Positions 1-12,953 are shown, counted from the stretch's first letter. The stretch is 64,000 nucleotides of DNA from Tethya wilhelma (GCA_964030475.1 CAXIPT010000002.1:11364359-11428358); one strand, 5' to 3'. Notes: generated from the sequence alone by a model not told the origin. Made by a program: numbers and translations.

Positions 1-837
1 CTACACACTATCACTATATTATATAGTTCACAAATTGCTCTCCCCTTGCTGAAGAAACCTGTTTATATGCATAAAATCATAGGTTTCTTTAGTCTAGTAT
101 AGTCATAGCATAACACAGCTATAATCACTACAGTCATTATAGGTGTTTTCCTCGATCCTTGTATGTTTTATCTTATTCTAGTGTAATCCCGAGTGTATTG
201 AATAACTTCACATTGTTTACTATAGTTGACTGACTTTGCAAATATGAATAAATTATGGGAGGCTTAGAGAGAGCATATTGATAAGCTATGTGTAATTTCA
301 GAATTGAGAAAAATGTTCAAGTCTTTTCTAGATCTTATCTGCATCTTTGTTTTTTTTTGGATATAGTTTTGGGTACAAACTTGTCTTAAGACTCCTCTTT
401 GCTAACATTAATATTGAGATGCATGCTTGAAAACATTCATAACGATTGTATATAGAGGAATGCAAATGTGAATAGAAATGCTTAATAAAGTATATTCATG
501 GTTGCACCTGCAAGGTCATAGCAGAGCGACCCTATGTATTATGCATTAAGTGTGCTTGGCATGCTTGCCAGTAATATTCTATATAACCAGCTGACAGCAC
601 ACTCTAATCCTTAGTGTTGCTTTGACTGTTTATATCAGTACCTAATAAAATTATTATGAATCTACGCAACATTACAATTTCATAAAAAAAAGAAGGCATA
701 AAAATGAAGCACTCATGCATGTACGTATATCCTATGAGCCTGCCCATTTATTTCTCGTTGCCTATTTAAATTTTTGTCACTTGCTTTACATTGCAATTGT
801 ACATTCACTCAGGTGCGTAGCTTGGTTATAAACACAC
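1..837. other. AT-rich stretch, probably intron, no gene seen
   Basis: I see no open frame with Ig, transmembrane or other recognisable coding content on either strand. It lies directly after the splice donor of the minus-strand exon at 838-1134. The simplest reading is that it is the second intron of that truncated gene, whose remaining exons lie left of the window. It could instead be intergenic if the copy is a broken 5' fragment. Confidence 0.5.
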
Positions 838-1389
838 CTGTAGTTGCTGCTGGGATGAGGAATGTGGCTGATGTGGTCCTCCCAGCTGAGTCCCTTACGT
901 TGCACACCACCATGTCAGTACAGAAACTAGGAGTGGATCTCACTCTCAGAGATAATTCACCAACATCTGTGTGGTCTGTGAGACGACCCACCTCTGTAGG
1001 TGGGGAGATACGAGAGCAGTAGACAGTCCAGTTGTAATTCACAGTGCCAATGGCTGCATTTTGAACATCACAGGCAAACAATATCCAAATAGCTGCAGGA
1101 TAGGGAGGAGACACTGGCTCTGTCCTGATGGTCGCTGCACAATGTGAGGTAAACAATAGAAAACCCAAGTGGAATCTATACAACACTGCTATATACACAG
1201 CAATACTGACCATAAGCTGGTCAGAATACAAACTGGTAAAGAACAGCTAACGAGTAGATGTTAATTAAATAGCAAACTAGACTCGTATTTGATACGTCAT
1301 GAACTCCTAAACTTACCTGTGAGGGCATCAGCTGAATGCTTGACAAGGAACAACACTGCTAATGTTTTAAAAAGTAGCAACTTGCACAT
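838..1389 (-). CDS. Ig-superfamily receptor paralogue, first two exons only (partial)
   Basis: Two exons are visible. Exon 1 (1389 down to 1317, 73 nt) encodes a signal peptide beginning MCKLLLFKTLAVLFL and ends at a GTAAGT donor. Exon 2 (1134 down to 838, 297 nt) encodes one Ig-like domain with a FACDV B-strand cysteine, a YNWTVYC segment and an F-strand VCNVRDSAG. Both exons match exons 1 and 2 of the full receptor at 1750-9292 in length and splice position, with no frameshift, so the copy looks functional as far as it can be followed. The role would be a secreted or cell-surface Ig protein. The rest of the gene is outside the window or lost. Confidence 0.7.
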
Positions 1390-1454
1390 TGTTCTCTTTA
1401 AGTTCTTCTTGAGATCCACACAAAATTTGCTTGCGTTCTTCCACCGGTCCTACT

Positions 1455-1465
1455 GAGCGTGCGCA
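1455..1465. promoter_or_regulatory. NRF-1-like GC palindrome upstream of the Ig paralogue
   Basis: The sequence GAGCGTGCGCA lies 66 bp upstream of the start codon at 1389. The same position upstream of the full receptor carries GAGCATGCGCA. It resembles the NRF-1 half-site arrangement (GCGCATGCGC). The assignment rests on sequence resemblance and on its conservation between the two promoters. Confidence 0.35.
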
Positions 1466-1749
1466 GAAACCCAATACACTAAAGACAACATTCGCGCGCA
1501 AAAAATCTTGGGGACATTGTGCATGCATGCATGCATGCAGACGCGTAAAAAAATGATTAAAAGACGATGGGAGGAGTGCAAGTGCATTTTGTGACTTCCA
1601 TCAATTGGTGCATGGCTCGCGCGTACAGCTCCACCTAGCTACATGCAAACGCCCACGCAATAATGTTGCTGCCTTCAAATAATAGTTTAATAAACAAGGA
1701 TTATTCAAAAACAAAATTTACTGTTCACTTCATTCTGAAGTACATCATT

Positions 1750-4700
1750 CTATTTCTTGGTCACATTACAATAGGCAGTGGGAGTGGATTCATCACCACA
1801 ACCATCGGTGGTAGTTGCAGCTGCCACATTGTTGTACACCTGACCCACTCCTCCTCTGAGTCCACGGGGTCCTTGCAGCCAATGCTCCTCTCCTACCCTC
1901 TCATACACATTCTCCGTTCCATTGACGGGAGGAATCTCAGCGTACTGCTCATCCAACATTTTCCCCTTGTCCAGTGTCCCGAGGGTCCCAGCAGGATCCA
2001 TTTCTATGTAAGAGTCACTCTTCTTCATGTTGCTTATCACAGTCAGAGTGGTACCACCTCGAGGGGTCGCATAAAGTTCATTTCGAGGGGGCAAGTCGGG
2101 TCCCTGAGTGGAGTAGTAGGGATTCTGAAATGCCGATCCTAGGCCTGTGCAGGTGCCATAAGCTTCATTGAGTGTGTTGGTGTGACCATTATAGCCAGGC
2201 AAGCCCATCACATCAGCCCCATCATGCCTGACAGAGTGAAACATTTATAAAAAAATTATCCTGAAAAAAACATGATGAGTTTGAGACATGAAGTTTACCT
2301 TTTCTTTTTCCTTATCTTCAGGACTACCAGGATCACTATAGTGATGACAACAATGCCCACTACAACAGCCACAGCTACACCTCCTCCGGCAGCTCCAAGT
2401 GCAGTGCTGGCAGAGGAATTTGGATCACCGATGGATGAGCAATGAAGAGTAGAGCTTCTCGTTTCGATTTCAACATTGCAGCTCGAGTTGATGCTCAGTC
2501 TGTTTGTGAGAACCAAGAGAGAAGCTTTCCCTCCCTGCACGTACTGGGTGATGGTGTCCAGCACCTCCTTGCAGTGAGGGAGTGAACCTGATATCGTAGC
2601 TCGAAAGAGAACAGCCTGCTTGGCTTCATCTTCAGGACAAGAGAACTCTAAATCAACAAATTCTACTGAGTCCACATTGCACGATGGACACAGTTGGTCG
2701 ATCTCTGCTGACAGTTTTGTAACAATGTCATTCAGCTTTTCTTCAGCACTTTGAAACTGTTTCAAGAGAGAACATAATACTCACTGCATGAATGCGCATG
2801 TAACTTGCACTAGAGACTATACAATCATGCAAGGTGGTTGTGTGATAGTACACTTACTGTCCACTCTCTGCAGTCATTGACTTCCTCCAGGACAAGTTGA
2901 AACATACGATTGCAGGAGGCATCTGCAGGTATCATTAAGTTTAATCACAATTACAAAAATTCAGAGGTAATGGTGGACAGGCTAATAATACCTGAAACAG
3001 GTGTTGTGGAAGTCATTGGAGTACTTGGCTCTGCAGTGGTGGCTATTATATAATGTGTGCATGTGTAGGGGGTGATAATGATTTAGAGTTGGGAATAACT
3101 ATTTTGTCTTGAGAACATCAAACAGGGAGCTCTAAGTCTAGGCATTGTAATTTTCCAATTCATTGATGTGGAATAGAATTAGTAACGATCCCCTAAATTA
3201 TATTCTGCTAATGTCAGTAAGGAATTCATCACTGACTCTTATTATTGGATTCATTTTATGTGTAAAAAAACAAGCTACTCACTTTCATCACCATCTTCAA
3301 CATACTCCCACACAGCAGTCTTTCTCAGGGTGAATGGTGGTGCTGGTGAAACCATAGTGCTTCTACAAGTGAACTCATTGTGAAGTGTCCCATTGAATGA
3401 AGTTATTTCAAGGGTACGATTCGAAGTCTCTCCCAATACGACAGTGTCACTCACAGTGATACCATCAGAGACTGAAGTAGTGAGAACATTGCTTGTTGCA
3501 TTCAGCCATTCTATGTTGGGAGAGTTTGTGAGTCCTGCTGACTTGGTGATAGAACACACAATGCTGAATGACTCGCCAAGAACTGGTTCATCAGTGGAGG
3601 GAGTTAGTTCCAAGGATAGGTCTTGCTCTGCATCAACTGGTGGCCAAAGAAAATAATTGGATACTATTACAATGACTTCATAATAATTACGAAAGATTCT
3701 CAATCTTTCTCTCAGTGTATTGAGTACATAACTGTGCAAAGAAGAAGATGCATGATATTTGAGACTATTGTGAGACCTGGCTATTTTGAGCCTGATTTTC
3801 CACAAATGTCATGACCTCACCTTCACCTCACATACCTTCAACCAGCACAGTGACTGTGTGCTCCTGAGTCCCAAATGTAGCTACTGCATGGCAAGTGTAC
3901 TGAGTGTTGTGCATGGCGTCGGTGACAGAAGGCAGTGAGAGGACTCCTTGGGAACCAGAGGAGCTGGTCACCAACTGGCCGTCACTGTACCAACCAATGG
4001 AGCTCACTCCCAAATCAGAGGTGCACGTCAGTGAGGCTGTGTTGTCATCAAGGCGGAACACATCAGAGCTGGTTGCTACGGATATCCCTGGAGAATTGAG
4101 GAAAAGATGGTGAATTGAGTAATTTATACTTTTTGGTGGGAAGGAATTCATAACAGTTAATGAGCCATAAATAACTCAATTGGCAAGTGCAAATGCCAGA
4201 GTCAGCAGGCTTAAAATCTTTTTTTTGTGTGCACATCAAACCATGCATCATTAATGCACATCTTACAAAACAGTCAACCATTTATGAAACAAAAACACAA
4301 AATAACAGGAGGAAAAACAGCAGTGTGGTACAAACACCATACCTTGTAAGGAAACTTCCAGCTGCTGTTGGCCAAAGTTGTTCCTCACTAGACAAGAGTA
4401 ACTCCCTACCAACTCATTTGGATCGGGTGTGGTGACCAACAGGAGATTATTGTAGTCTGAAGTGGTCCCGTTTCTAAGCAGCTGGATGGTTTCATATCCT
4501 GGTGAGTCAGTGGTAGAAATGACAGCTCCCTCTCTCCCCCAAGTGACTTCAGTGGCAGCTGAACTGATGGTAGAACAGCTGAGAGTAAAACGAGAATTGT
4601 AGTGCTGAGAGGCTGGAGCTAGGGATGACACAACAGGGATGGGCTCTGTATGTGTGCGTGGCATGCACGTATGTGTGCATGCATAAAACAAATGAAGTTC

Positions 4701-7700
4701 AAAGTGCATGCGAGTACGTATGCATGTGCAACAAAGAGAATTAGGTGTGTAAAATGATGCATGTATGATCATATCATTCAAATATTGATGAGAAATGTGA
4801 ATAATTAAGTGTAGTAACAGCTGTTATATTCATTAGCATTCTTGGCAACACTTGAGCCATGCTAATTGAATCACAACAATCACCTCCTGAGCTGTGTATT
4901 CCAACATGTAGTATTTCCACAGATCCTCTTTCATTTGGTATGACACACGAATACACTCCTTCATGCCCCTCACTAAACACCATGCCCTCTGACAATGAGA
5001 GATTCACAAAGCCAGGGTTAGTCTCTCCTCCGACTTCAACTTGGAAGGGACCAGCTCCATCCAAAGTGAGGTCTTCTCTGTTTGGTGCCAGCCATTGTCC
5101 AATACTGGGAGTTGAAGAGCCAGAGAGACAGAGAAAGGAACCAAAGCCATTGCTGCTTCTACGAATGACAGAGTTGTTCCTCAGCAGTCCAACCTCAGAG
5201 TGGTAGACAGCAACACCTGTTAGCGTGGTTAGTGAATTAGAGGAGGTTTGGATCAACATGGAGATGTGACATGTGTGCAAGTGCCATTAACTATAGCTAC
5301 AAATTATATCACTAGGCAACTAATTTCTCTATCAATGAGTTGAGGCAATCAGTTTAAGGAGTAGTAAGCTGGTTTAATGTGATTTTGATAGCACATTACT
5401 TATAATGAGACTAAAGCTAATGTCATACAGATGGTAAATGAACAGGCTAGCACCACAAACACACACACACACACACACACAATCATACCTGTAACCGTGA
5501 CAACCAAATTGGCCTGACCAAAGTTTCCAACACTGTCTGTTATCGTACAAGAGTGTGTCCCAGTGTCTGTGGCCCTCAACAGATCACGACTGATGGTGGG
5601 TGTGCTCTGATCAGCCACAAAACACTCCCCACTGCATGTGGAGGACCAGGAGAAGGTGAGATCACCAACTGGTGCCACACTGCTGTTAGCAGCCACTCTA
5701 CATGTCAGTTGTAGGGAGGTGCCTACTTCATAGTTACTGTGGATGGACTCTATCTCGACATGCAGGTTGCCTGTTTACACACAAAGGAAAAAAAAAACAT
5801 GAAACAACATGAAATAAAGATGTGATTTTTATTATGCAAGGGAAACAAATTGATCTTCCAATTTCCAACAAATAAAGAAACATGTATTAAAACTTACCAA
5901 CTTGGACTTCCAAGTTGACTGTCCTTCTCTCATCAAATCCAACACTAGCCAGCATGGCATGACAGGTGTAGTCTCCTTGGTGAGATGCTCTTAGAGGATT
6001 GAAATGAAGCTGGAGTGTCTTTGTGAGACCAGACACTTGTGAGGTCAAGGTGATATCTTCAGAGGAAGAGGAGGTCAGTGTCTCTCCATTGGGACCAATC
6101 CAGGTCACAGTGGGTACACCGATGATGTCCTGCTCTTCTGTGACTGTACACACTAGTGTGTATGTCCCATTCCCAGACACCAGGTTGGGAGAACCGATGG
6201 TGTGAGTAGATATGAAGATCCCTGCATTAGAAAATGATAATTTAACATTCAAGGTGACATCAGGTTGCATGCAGGCAATTTCAGAATGCTAATTATGCAA
6301 TTAAACCACAAACAAGTAAGAGTATCTTCCTGATCAAAGACAGAGAGCGAGACATGCACTAACCAGACAAGGAGTTGGGTTTCCCTGTACACCCAACAGT
6401 CTCAACCTGTTACCTCTACCATGACCAAACAATAGCCATTAATGGTGCAAAAGAAGGCTGATAGGTTACATGGTATGAGATCATAGTCACATTACTGGTC
6501 ACTGAGACAATGAAATTGGTACTCACCGACTACATTGACCAGCTGGTCTTGAGACGTGACTGTGTTTGAAGGTAGGAGGTGCTCTCCATTAGAACTAGCC
6601 ATCACTCTAGCAGAACACATTATGGGAGAGTTAGAGTCAAGACTCCTATTCAACCCATTGATTCTCAATGTGGACTGATATGTGAAGGAATTGACTGGAT
6701 CAGCCTGAGAGGTGATAGTGACACGATCATCGTTTGCTAACACATCTCCATTGGCCTTGCTCCAGGTGAAGACCACAGACACTGGGGTATTGATGAAGGC
6801 ACTGATAGTGGCACGGCACTGCAGAGTGACACTGGTCCCAGGCAGGAGGGTGGGAGTGGCACTGGATGAGGAGAGGGTGAGGGATAGAGGAGCTGGCACT
6901 GTAGGGAAACAAAACAAGCTGCAATGAATAGCATAATTGGGTCGTATTTGGGTAAAAGACACTATTGGATTCCCAGTGGAATGCTATCAAATTTGTTGCT
7001 AATGAGGCAGTACAGCAATTTGTGTGCACTAAAAATGCTGTGCCTGCTTGCATAGCTAAATCAATGGGGTATGCATGTACAGAATAAATTACCTTCAACA
7101 AACAGACTGTCTATCAAGATCACACTCACATTGCACAGTGATGTCAAATGTAGCATTAGTTATGACAGCAGAGCTCCTAGCTGGAGAACTGAGAGAGCCT
7201 CTGCAGGTGTACCTCCCAGCATGAGATGTATGTAGCAGCCTCACACTCATTCGAACCTCTCTGGCATTCTGTCCCACTGCTCCCTCAGTGAGTGTTATCC
7301 CACTCAGAGTGGATGTTAGTACAGTTCCATTGGAGAACAGTAGCTGAGCAGTGGGAAGATTTATGAGTCCAGCTAGAGTCTTTGCAGCTAGACAGGTGAT
7401 AGAATATTGCTGTCCTAGCACCGGGCTTCCATCAGATGAAGACACACTGGTGGAGAGAACTGAATCAAGAACTGAAACAAAAAGACATTATAGAATTATA
7501 TTCACATGACCGGTACCAGCCTATAGGCACACAATAAAGTTCAAATGAGATTCATACTAACCAAGTATAATTGCTTGGACATTCAGCTCCTTTATCACAG
7601 TAGTCCTACTGGAGTCAAGGTATCCTCTACACCAGTATATCCTGTTGTGAATAGAGTCATTTGCTGATAAAGCTAAGAGACTTCCATTGACAATGACATC

Positions 7701-7802
7701 ATCTTGATACTCCCATGTCATAAATGAGACATCGGTTAAAGTGCAAGTGACTTGTTCACTGCCACCAACTGTTAAGACTGAGAAAGTATTCCTCACTACA
7801 CA

Positions 7803-7855
<53 letters not shown>

Positions 7856-9292
7856 ACGTGTGCACATGTATTGTTAAAAATTTTATTACTAACCAACATT
7901 GCTGAATATCAAGCTAGTCTGAGCTGGACTGCTATGGATATTGCTTTGAATGAGGCATTCAAAAAATCCATCCACAGCCAAGTTGATGGTAAGTGTGTTG
8001 TCGTAGCTACTGGTTCGTCTATCTGTCAACATCTTGGTCATCTGGTAGGTGGAGCTATTAGAGAGGGTGATGCCTGACCTCCTCCATACAACCACAGAGG
8101 GAGGGACACCAGAGGTAGCACAGGACAAGGTCAAAGGTGATTCAGAGCTGCGTCGAGTATCAGTCAAAGTAAGGAGATCTGAATGAAAATGGTGTCAAAA
8201 ATATCACAGTTATTATATAGCTGTTATGAGTTTTAATAATAAATAAGGTTAACTTACTTGAATGGGTGCTTGTATACAGTCCAACATTCACAGTTTGCAT
8301 GTTGCCATTTTCATCAGGAGCAATGCACGAGTAAATCCCTTCATCTTCTGCTACAAATGGATCTGACACAGGGTTGAATAACTGCAATGTATTGAAGCTA
8401 GGAGTGTATGGTCCATTGGTGAACTGAATGGAAAATGAGTCGATGTGGTTGTCAGTGATGTCAGCACCAGAGGGGCCAATCCAACGACCAACACTAGAAC
8501 TGAAAGAGGAGGAGTGACAGCGAATGCTACCGATATTACCACTTGTGTCAGCCAGATAGCCCCTGTTGTTTAGAATAGGTTCATCAGGGCCCCAAAATCC
8601 AACACCTACAGAAATAATAAACATTTGATATATGTTCGCAACTGAAGTATCACAGAAATGTAAACAGACTCATGCTCCAATAATTATTCATATATTAGCT
8701 AGAGCCGCTAGGTTTGGGCAGCTATTAAATAATAAAATAGCTTTGATGTAAATAATGCACCTGTAGTTGCTGCTGGGATGTGGAATGTGGCTGATGTGGT
8801 CATCCCAGCTGAGTCACTTACGTTGCACACCACCATGTCAGCACAGAACCCAGGAGTGGATCTCACTCTCAGAGACAATACACCAATGTCTGTGTGGTCT
8901 GTGAGACGACCCACCTCTGTAGGTGGGGAGATGTGAGAGCAGTAGACTGTCCAGTTGTAATTCACTGTGCCAATGGCTGCATTCTCAACATCACAGGCAA
9001 ACAATATCCACTCAGCTGCAGGATAGGGAGGAGACACTGGCTCTGTCCTGATGGTTGCTGCAAAATGAGGTGAAATGAAAGATATTACTGGCATGGCTTT
9101 CACAGTGATATATACTAATCAGATTGAAGTATACAAAACAACTGCATTGCCATTACAGCAGCTAAGAAGGTCTGATATAATACTAAGATACAATCATGCA
9201 ACGTCACTCACAAGCTTACCTGTGAGGGCATCAGCTGAATGCTTCACCAGGAACAACACTGCTAGTGTTTTAATAAGTAACAACTTGCACAT
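1750..9292 (-). CDS. Large Ig-superfamily transmembrane receptor with phosphotyrosine tail
   Basis: About 17 exons, roughly 1,600 residues. Exon 1 (9292-9220) is a signal peptide starting MCKLLLIKTLAV. Twelve Ig-type exons follow, at about 9057-8761, 8605-8258, 8178-7893, 7800-7560, 7471-7131, 6900-6526, 6221-5899, 5772-5489, 5214-4884, 4648-4344, 4089-3835 and 3637-3282. Each has the B-strand Cys, usually a Trp, and an F-strand YxC or equivalent. Two small exons (near 3040 and 2920) lead to 2760-2299: a membrane-proximal extracellular region, possibly SEA-like, then a TM helix rich in V and I followed by KIRKKKR. The last exon (about 2228-1750) is the cytoplasmic tail with YATP, YIEM, YAEI, YERV, YNNV and YCNV. 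YxxM is a p85-SH2 ligand and YxN a Grb2-SH2 ligand in other animals. The role is probably adhesion or recognition with tyrosine-kinase-dependent signalling. The start is well supported because the paralogue at 1389 has the same one. Confidence 0.85.
7804..7853. repeat. TG microsatellite in an intron of the Ig receptor
   Basis: About 25 TG units between two Ig exons. Open frames running through it in either direction are repeat artefacts. Confidence 0.95.
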
Positions 9293-9392
9293 TATCATCT
9301 TCAATTTTTTCTTTGAGAATCACAAATTCGTTTGAGCTCTTGCGTTTTTTTGCCTGCGTATAATAGATACGGTACCTAGTTCCGCCTCTACT

Positions 9393-9403
9393 GAGCATGC
9401 GCA
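9393..9403. promoter_or_regulatory. NRF-1-like element upstream of the Ig receptor
   Basis: GAGCATGCGCA lies about 100 bp upstream of the start codon at 9292, inside the short interval between this gene and the end of the CARD gene at 9496. It is the counterpart of the element at 1455-1465. Confidence 0.35.
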
Positions 9404-9495
9404 AAACCCACGAGGAAAACTCTCGCGAAATTATATTATATAAAACGCGCATCCATTGCAAACTTGTACAAAATGAAACTATAATTTTATTGTCC

Positions 9496-11038
9496 CTACT
9501 TTCTTTGGGAAGTGAGAGCTCTCTTCAGTGAATCTTTGATTCTCTTGAAGCTAATGGCAGCAAAGGTAGTCTCCAAGTCATCAGGAACCACGCGATATAC
9601 CGGCTCAAGTTTGGACTTCCCATTCTTGTCACGAGACAGACACCGATAAACCGATGTTGGAGGACACACACTCCGATCTGGGTGAACAGTGATCACAACC
9701 ACTTGGCTGCTCTGGAATGGAACTGGAGAAACTTTCACCAGCGAGAGTTCTTGAGGGCTGAGATTGATTGCTGGGTCTTTCTCTTCATCTTGACGTACCA
9801 CACATTCATGAACCGTCTGCTGAATGGCCTTCCAATGAGGTATACATGGCATCTTCACTGATTGATCATCGGGGTGAACCCCTACGATAATTACACCGGT
9901 ACGGGACAAAGCACGAGAGTTGAAACAAGCTGCTACTAGCGTGGCCGCTCTCTTCTTCACTGACTCCTCATCAGCAGGGTCACAGTTGTCCTTGGAAATA
10001 AAGAGCACATTCCTAGCATCAGACTGTAGAGCTTCAAATTGTCCCATCCTGACTGCTTCCACAAGAACAGCTAGAGAAACAGACAGTCAGAAAGAGGAGA
10101 TAATTTGACGACCATACAGTCAATCAGTCACCTACCAACTGAGCTATGATCGTAACTTACCATGTGCCTTACTGGCTTCATCTTCAACCTTCTGTTGCTG
10201 ATATTGGTCCCCTCCTTTGGCTGCTGGAACTGTTAGAAGGACAAAAACAAAATAAAGACAATGTTCATCTCACAAGTTGACAAGTGCCTACTGATTTACC
10301 TGAGGCATTCTGTAGCTGGTCACGTTCCACTTCATCTCCACGATAGTTAAGAGCATCAAATCTGTTGCCATGGACACCAGTGGTAGCTATAGATTTGAGA
10401 TAGTCGTCATTAATATCCATGTCAAGATTGAGAACAGAGAAACTTTACTTGTACTTCCAGGAGGGGAGACATGTGTCTCTTGGACTGGTGCAACGACAGC
10501 TATGTTTGAGGTGTCTCTACGGGCACCTGGGATGATGGGATGGGTGCAATGGAGGGACAAATGATCGAACTTATGGTAGACTAAGGTTTGCAGCATTTAC
10601 CTAATTGACGAGAGTTCGATTGATCATGGAAAATTGAAGATGGGGTAATGGCAGCCTGAAGAGCTGGAGCTAAACAAAAAAGCAATACAATCTCATCAAA
10701 TATTGTGTGTATAGAAATGGTAGCTATACACATAGGTTTGTCAGCTTACAAGAGTAGGGTGGTTTGACATACTCCGGTTGTTTCTGCTTCGTGTGGAGGT
10801 TGTGAGCTTGTACTTTGGCAACTACAGTCATCAGGTGATGAACAACTAAAATACACAGGCCAGTTAATACAGAATTATTCCTAACGTGATGATTCCACGA
10901 CATCTTGAACGCTTGCAGCTGGTCTAGGTTGTCCACCATGGTCTGTACCAAGGTCAGCAGTGGAGGTTGTGTCTTGGCCACTCTCTTGCTGGCTGGTCGG
11001 TTCTGGGGAATTTGATCAAGAGAGAACAGAAGGCAATN

Positions 11039-11119
<81 letters not shown>

Positions 11120-11243
11120 AACTATACCTGTGTAATCTCTTGGCGGTCCTTCCCAAGTGGGTCTCACATTACGCTGTGCAGCTGAGAGGGAGAGAGAAAG
11201 AAGTTAATTTCTATATAATCTCCTCCTCTCTACAAACTATTCT

Positions 11244-11325
<82 letters not shown>

Positions 11326-11681
11326 GCCTGGTGACAGTGAGTCTGTGCTCCAGACCTACCACATTTCTCCAGCTCCTTCACAGCATCTCCATGACCATAA
11401 GGGTTGTCTTCGCGAGACTCACGGATGCACATGTACAAAATGAAGTAACCATTATCGCCACCTCTTCCAGCAATCTCCATGAGTGCATTTCGTCTCTGAT
11501 CAGGCAGGTAGTAGGGACTAGTTAGCCTCTCACTGTCCGCCTGTCTCTTTATGAGGCCATACTTCATCATGTAAGGGACCAGGACACCGTTGTCGAGCCA
11601 TTCGTGGATGACATGGAAGCAAGCATTGAAAACCTCACGGTCCACAAAGTATTTGAGTTTGTTCTGGGTATAGTAGTTCAT
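9496..11681 (-). CDS. CARD-like protein with possible AlbA_2/Schlafen-like C-terminal domain
   Basis: The N-terminal exon (11681 or slightly upstream, down to 11360) encodes a helical death-fold domain. Its hallmarks are WLDNGVLVPYMM, YYLPDQRRNALMEIAGRGG and YFILYMCIRES, which fit a CARD. Small linker exons follow at about 11177-11127, 11000-10860, 10672-10598, 10530-10447, 10388-10302 and 10228-10162. They are rich in Pro, Gln and Ser, and an assembly gap (11039) lies among them. The terminal exon (about 10071-9496) has LVAACFNSRALS followed by GVIIVGVHPDD, which resembles the AlbA_2 fold seen in Schlafen proteins, where it is an RNA- or nucleotide-acting module. A CARD plus AlbA/Schlafen-like effector would suit innate immunity. 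The CARD is fairly sure, the C-terminal assignment is tentative, and the exact start is uncertain because the upstream frame is shifted relative to the second copy at 13324-13717. Confidence 0.5.
11039..11118. repeat. TG microsatellite with assembly gap
   Basis: A gap base at 11039 is followed by about 40 TG units, within an intron of the CARD gene. The true length and the flanking sequence across the gap are unknown. Confidence 0.95.
11248..11323. repeat. AC microsatellite next to the CARD exon
   Basis: About 38 AC units immediately downstream (minus sense) of the CARD exon. The second CARD copy ends in the same kind of AC tract at 13276, right at a gap, so the tract probably broke the assembly. 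Confidence 0.95.
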
Positions 11682-12404
11682 TACTAGTCTCTCTGGTTAG
11701 TGTGAGGATAACATGGTGTGTGCAAGAGAAGACAACACGTTTAAATATACATAATGCATTTATTCAACAGTTGGCAAACCCGCTGCGTTGAAATGAAAGT
11801 GAAAATCATGAATACAGGGTAGCGCAATTGTTGTAAAATTGGTAAGTAGACTTGTTTAAATTCGCGCACCTCTCTGCTCCCTATCCAGTCTAGACTGGTC
11901 CCCACTCCTTCCACTTCCCTCCGCCATTGGTTTAGTTTTAGCTGGCCAAGAAGAGAGACTTCTCTGTCGCTTGTGGTGGTGGCGGCTAATACATGTAATT
12001 TTGCTGAGTTTGCAGATGCATGACCTAACCTTTGAACCATGTACACAACTTGAAAGCAATGAAATTGTTTTACAGCAACATGCACAAATGCAGACCTGAA
12101 CTTAACTAATGAACACAACACAAAAAATAGTCCCAGTTGAAACAAAGCAGTTCATGATGTGATTCATTCATTTCCCATAGAATTTTTTGGCACCAATGCT
12201 GTCATTGAGGAGGTCAGCTTCAAGACTGGACTTGTGGAAGCTGAGAGCATCCATCAGAGGCTTCTCTTTCTTGCCAGAAGGATGGAGACAACCCTGGAGA
12301 GAGACACAATACAACAAACATGTAGTGAAATTCAGCACAATCACAGTACAGTGAGATGGAAACCAGTATAGAAAGATCATATTTTAATGATTTGAGCTGG
12401 GATT

Positions 12405-12602
12405 TACCGTAGAGTGGGAAATTTTCCTATATTTCGTATGCAGTTCAAATAATATTATACGAAATATAAACCGCGAAAATTTAACTTCCGCATTTACTTT
12501 ATACAAGCGCGTACCGCGTATACGAAATTTAAAACTACGAAAATTTCTTCTGACGCGTTTATACGAAATTTTGCACCAACAACAATTTCCCGCTATATGG
12601 TA
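12405..12602. mobile_element. MITE of the TACCGTATAGCGGGAAATT family, 198 bp
   Basis: The ends are imperfect inverted repeats: TACCGTAGAGTGGGAAATT on the left and the complement of AATTTCCCGCTATATGGTA on the right. The interior holds repeated ATACGAAAT-type words. The element is absent at the matching place in the second copy (about 14345-14372), so it is an insertion difference between the two copies. The same termini occur at 24234-24332 and 48621-48673. Confidence 0.7.
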
Positions 12603-12868
12603 TATTCCCAGATTGTAAAGTTACTCACAATGAACTCCTCCAGCAGTTGAGTGGTGTTGATGACCAACCATTGGCCACTGCTATCCTCCTTCTCTTCTAC
12701 TAGCACTCCTGGTACACTCTGTATTCAGTCACATGACAATCACATGCTATCTATCACCGAGAGAAGCAAATTATGTGACCTGACCTGCAGCCTCCAGTAG
12801 ACTCTGTCATGGCGATCCCTACCAAGACACTCGTTCCTCATCACCAGACCACACTGGTGCACCTCCCA

Positions 12869-12869
12869 N

Positions 12870-12953
<84 letters not shown>
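12869..12953. repeat. AC microsatellite with assembly gap
   Basis: A gap base at 12869 is followed by about 42 AC units. The other copy of this intron (14641-14655) has only about 8 units and no gap. Confidence 0.95.

Noticed and set aside
10960..11334. Open frames through TG/AC tracts (poly Cys-Val or His-Thr)
   Set aside because: They are dinucleotide repeats open in several frames, not proteins. The same holds for the tracts at 7808, 12740, 33821, 39856, 48000 and 50205.
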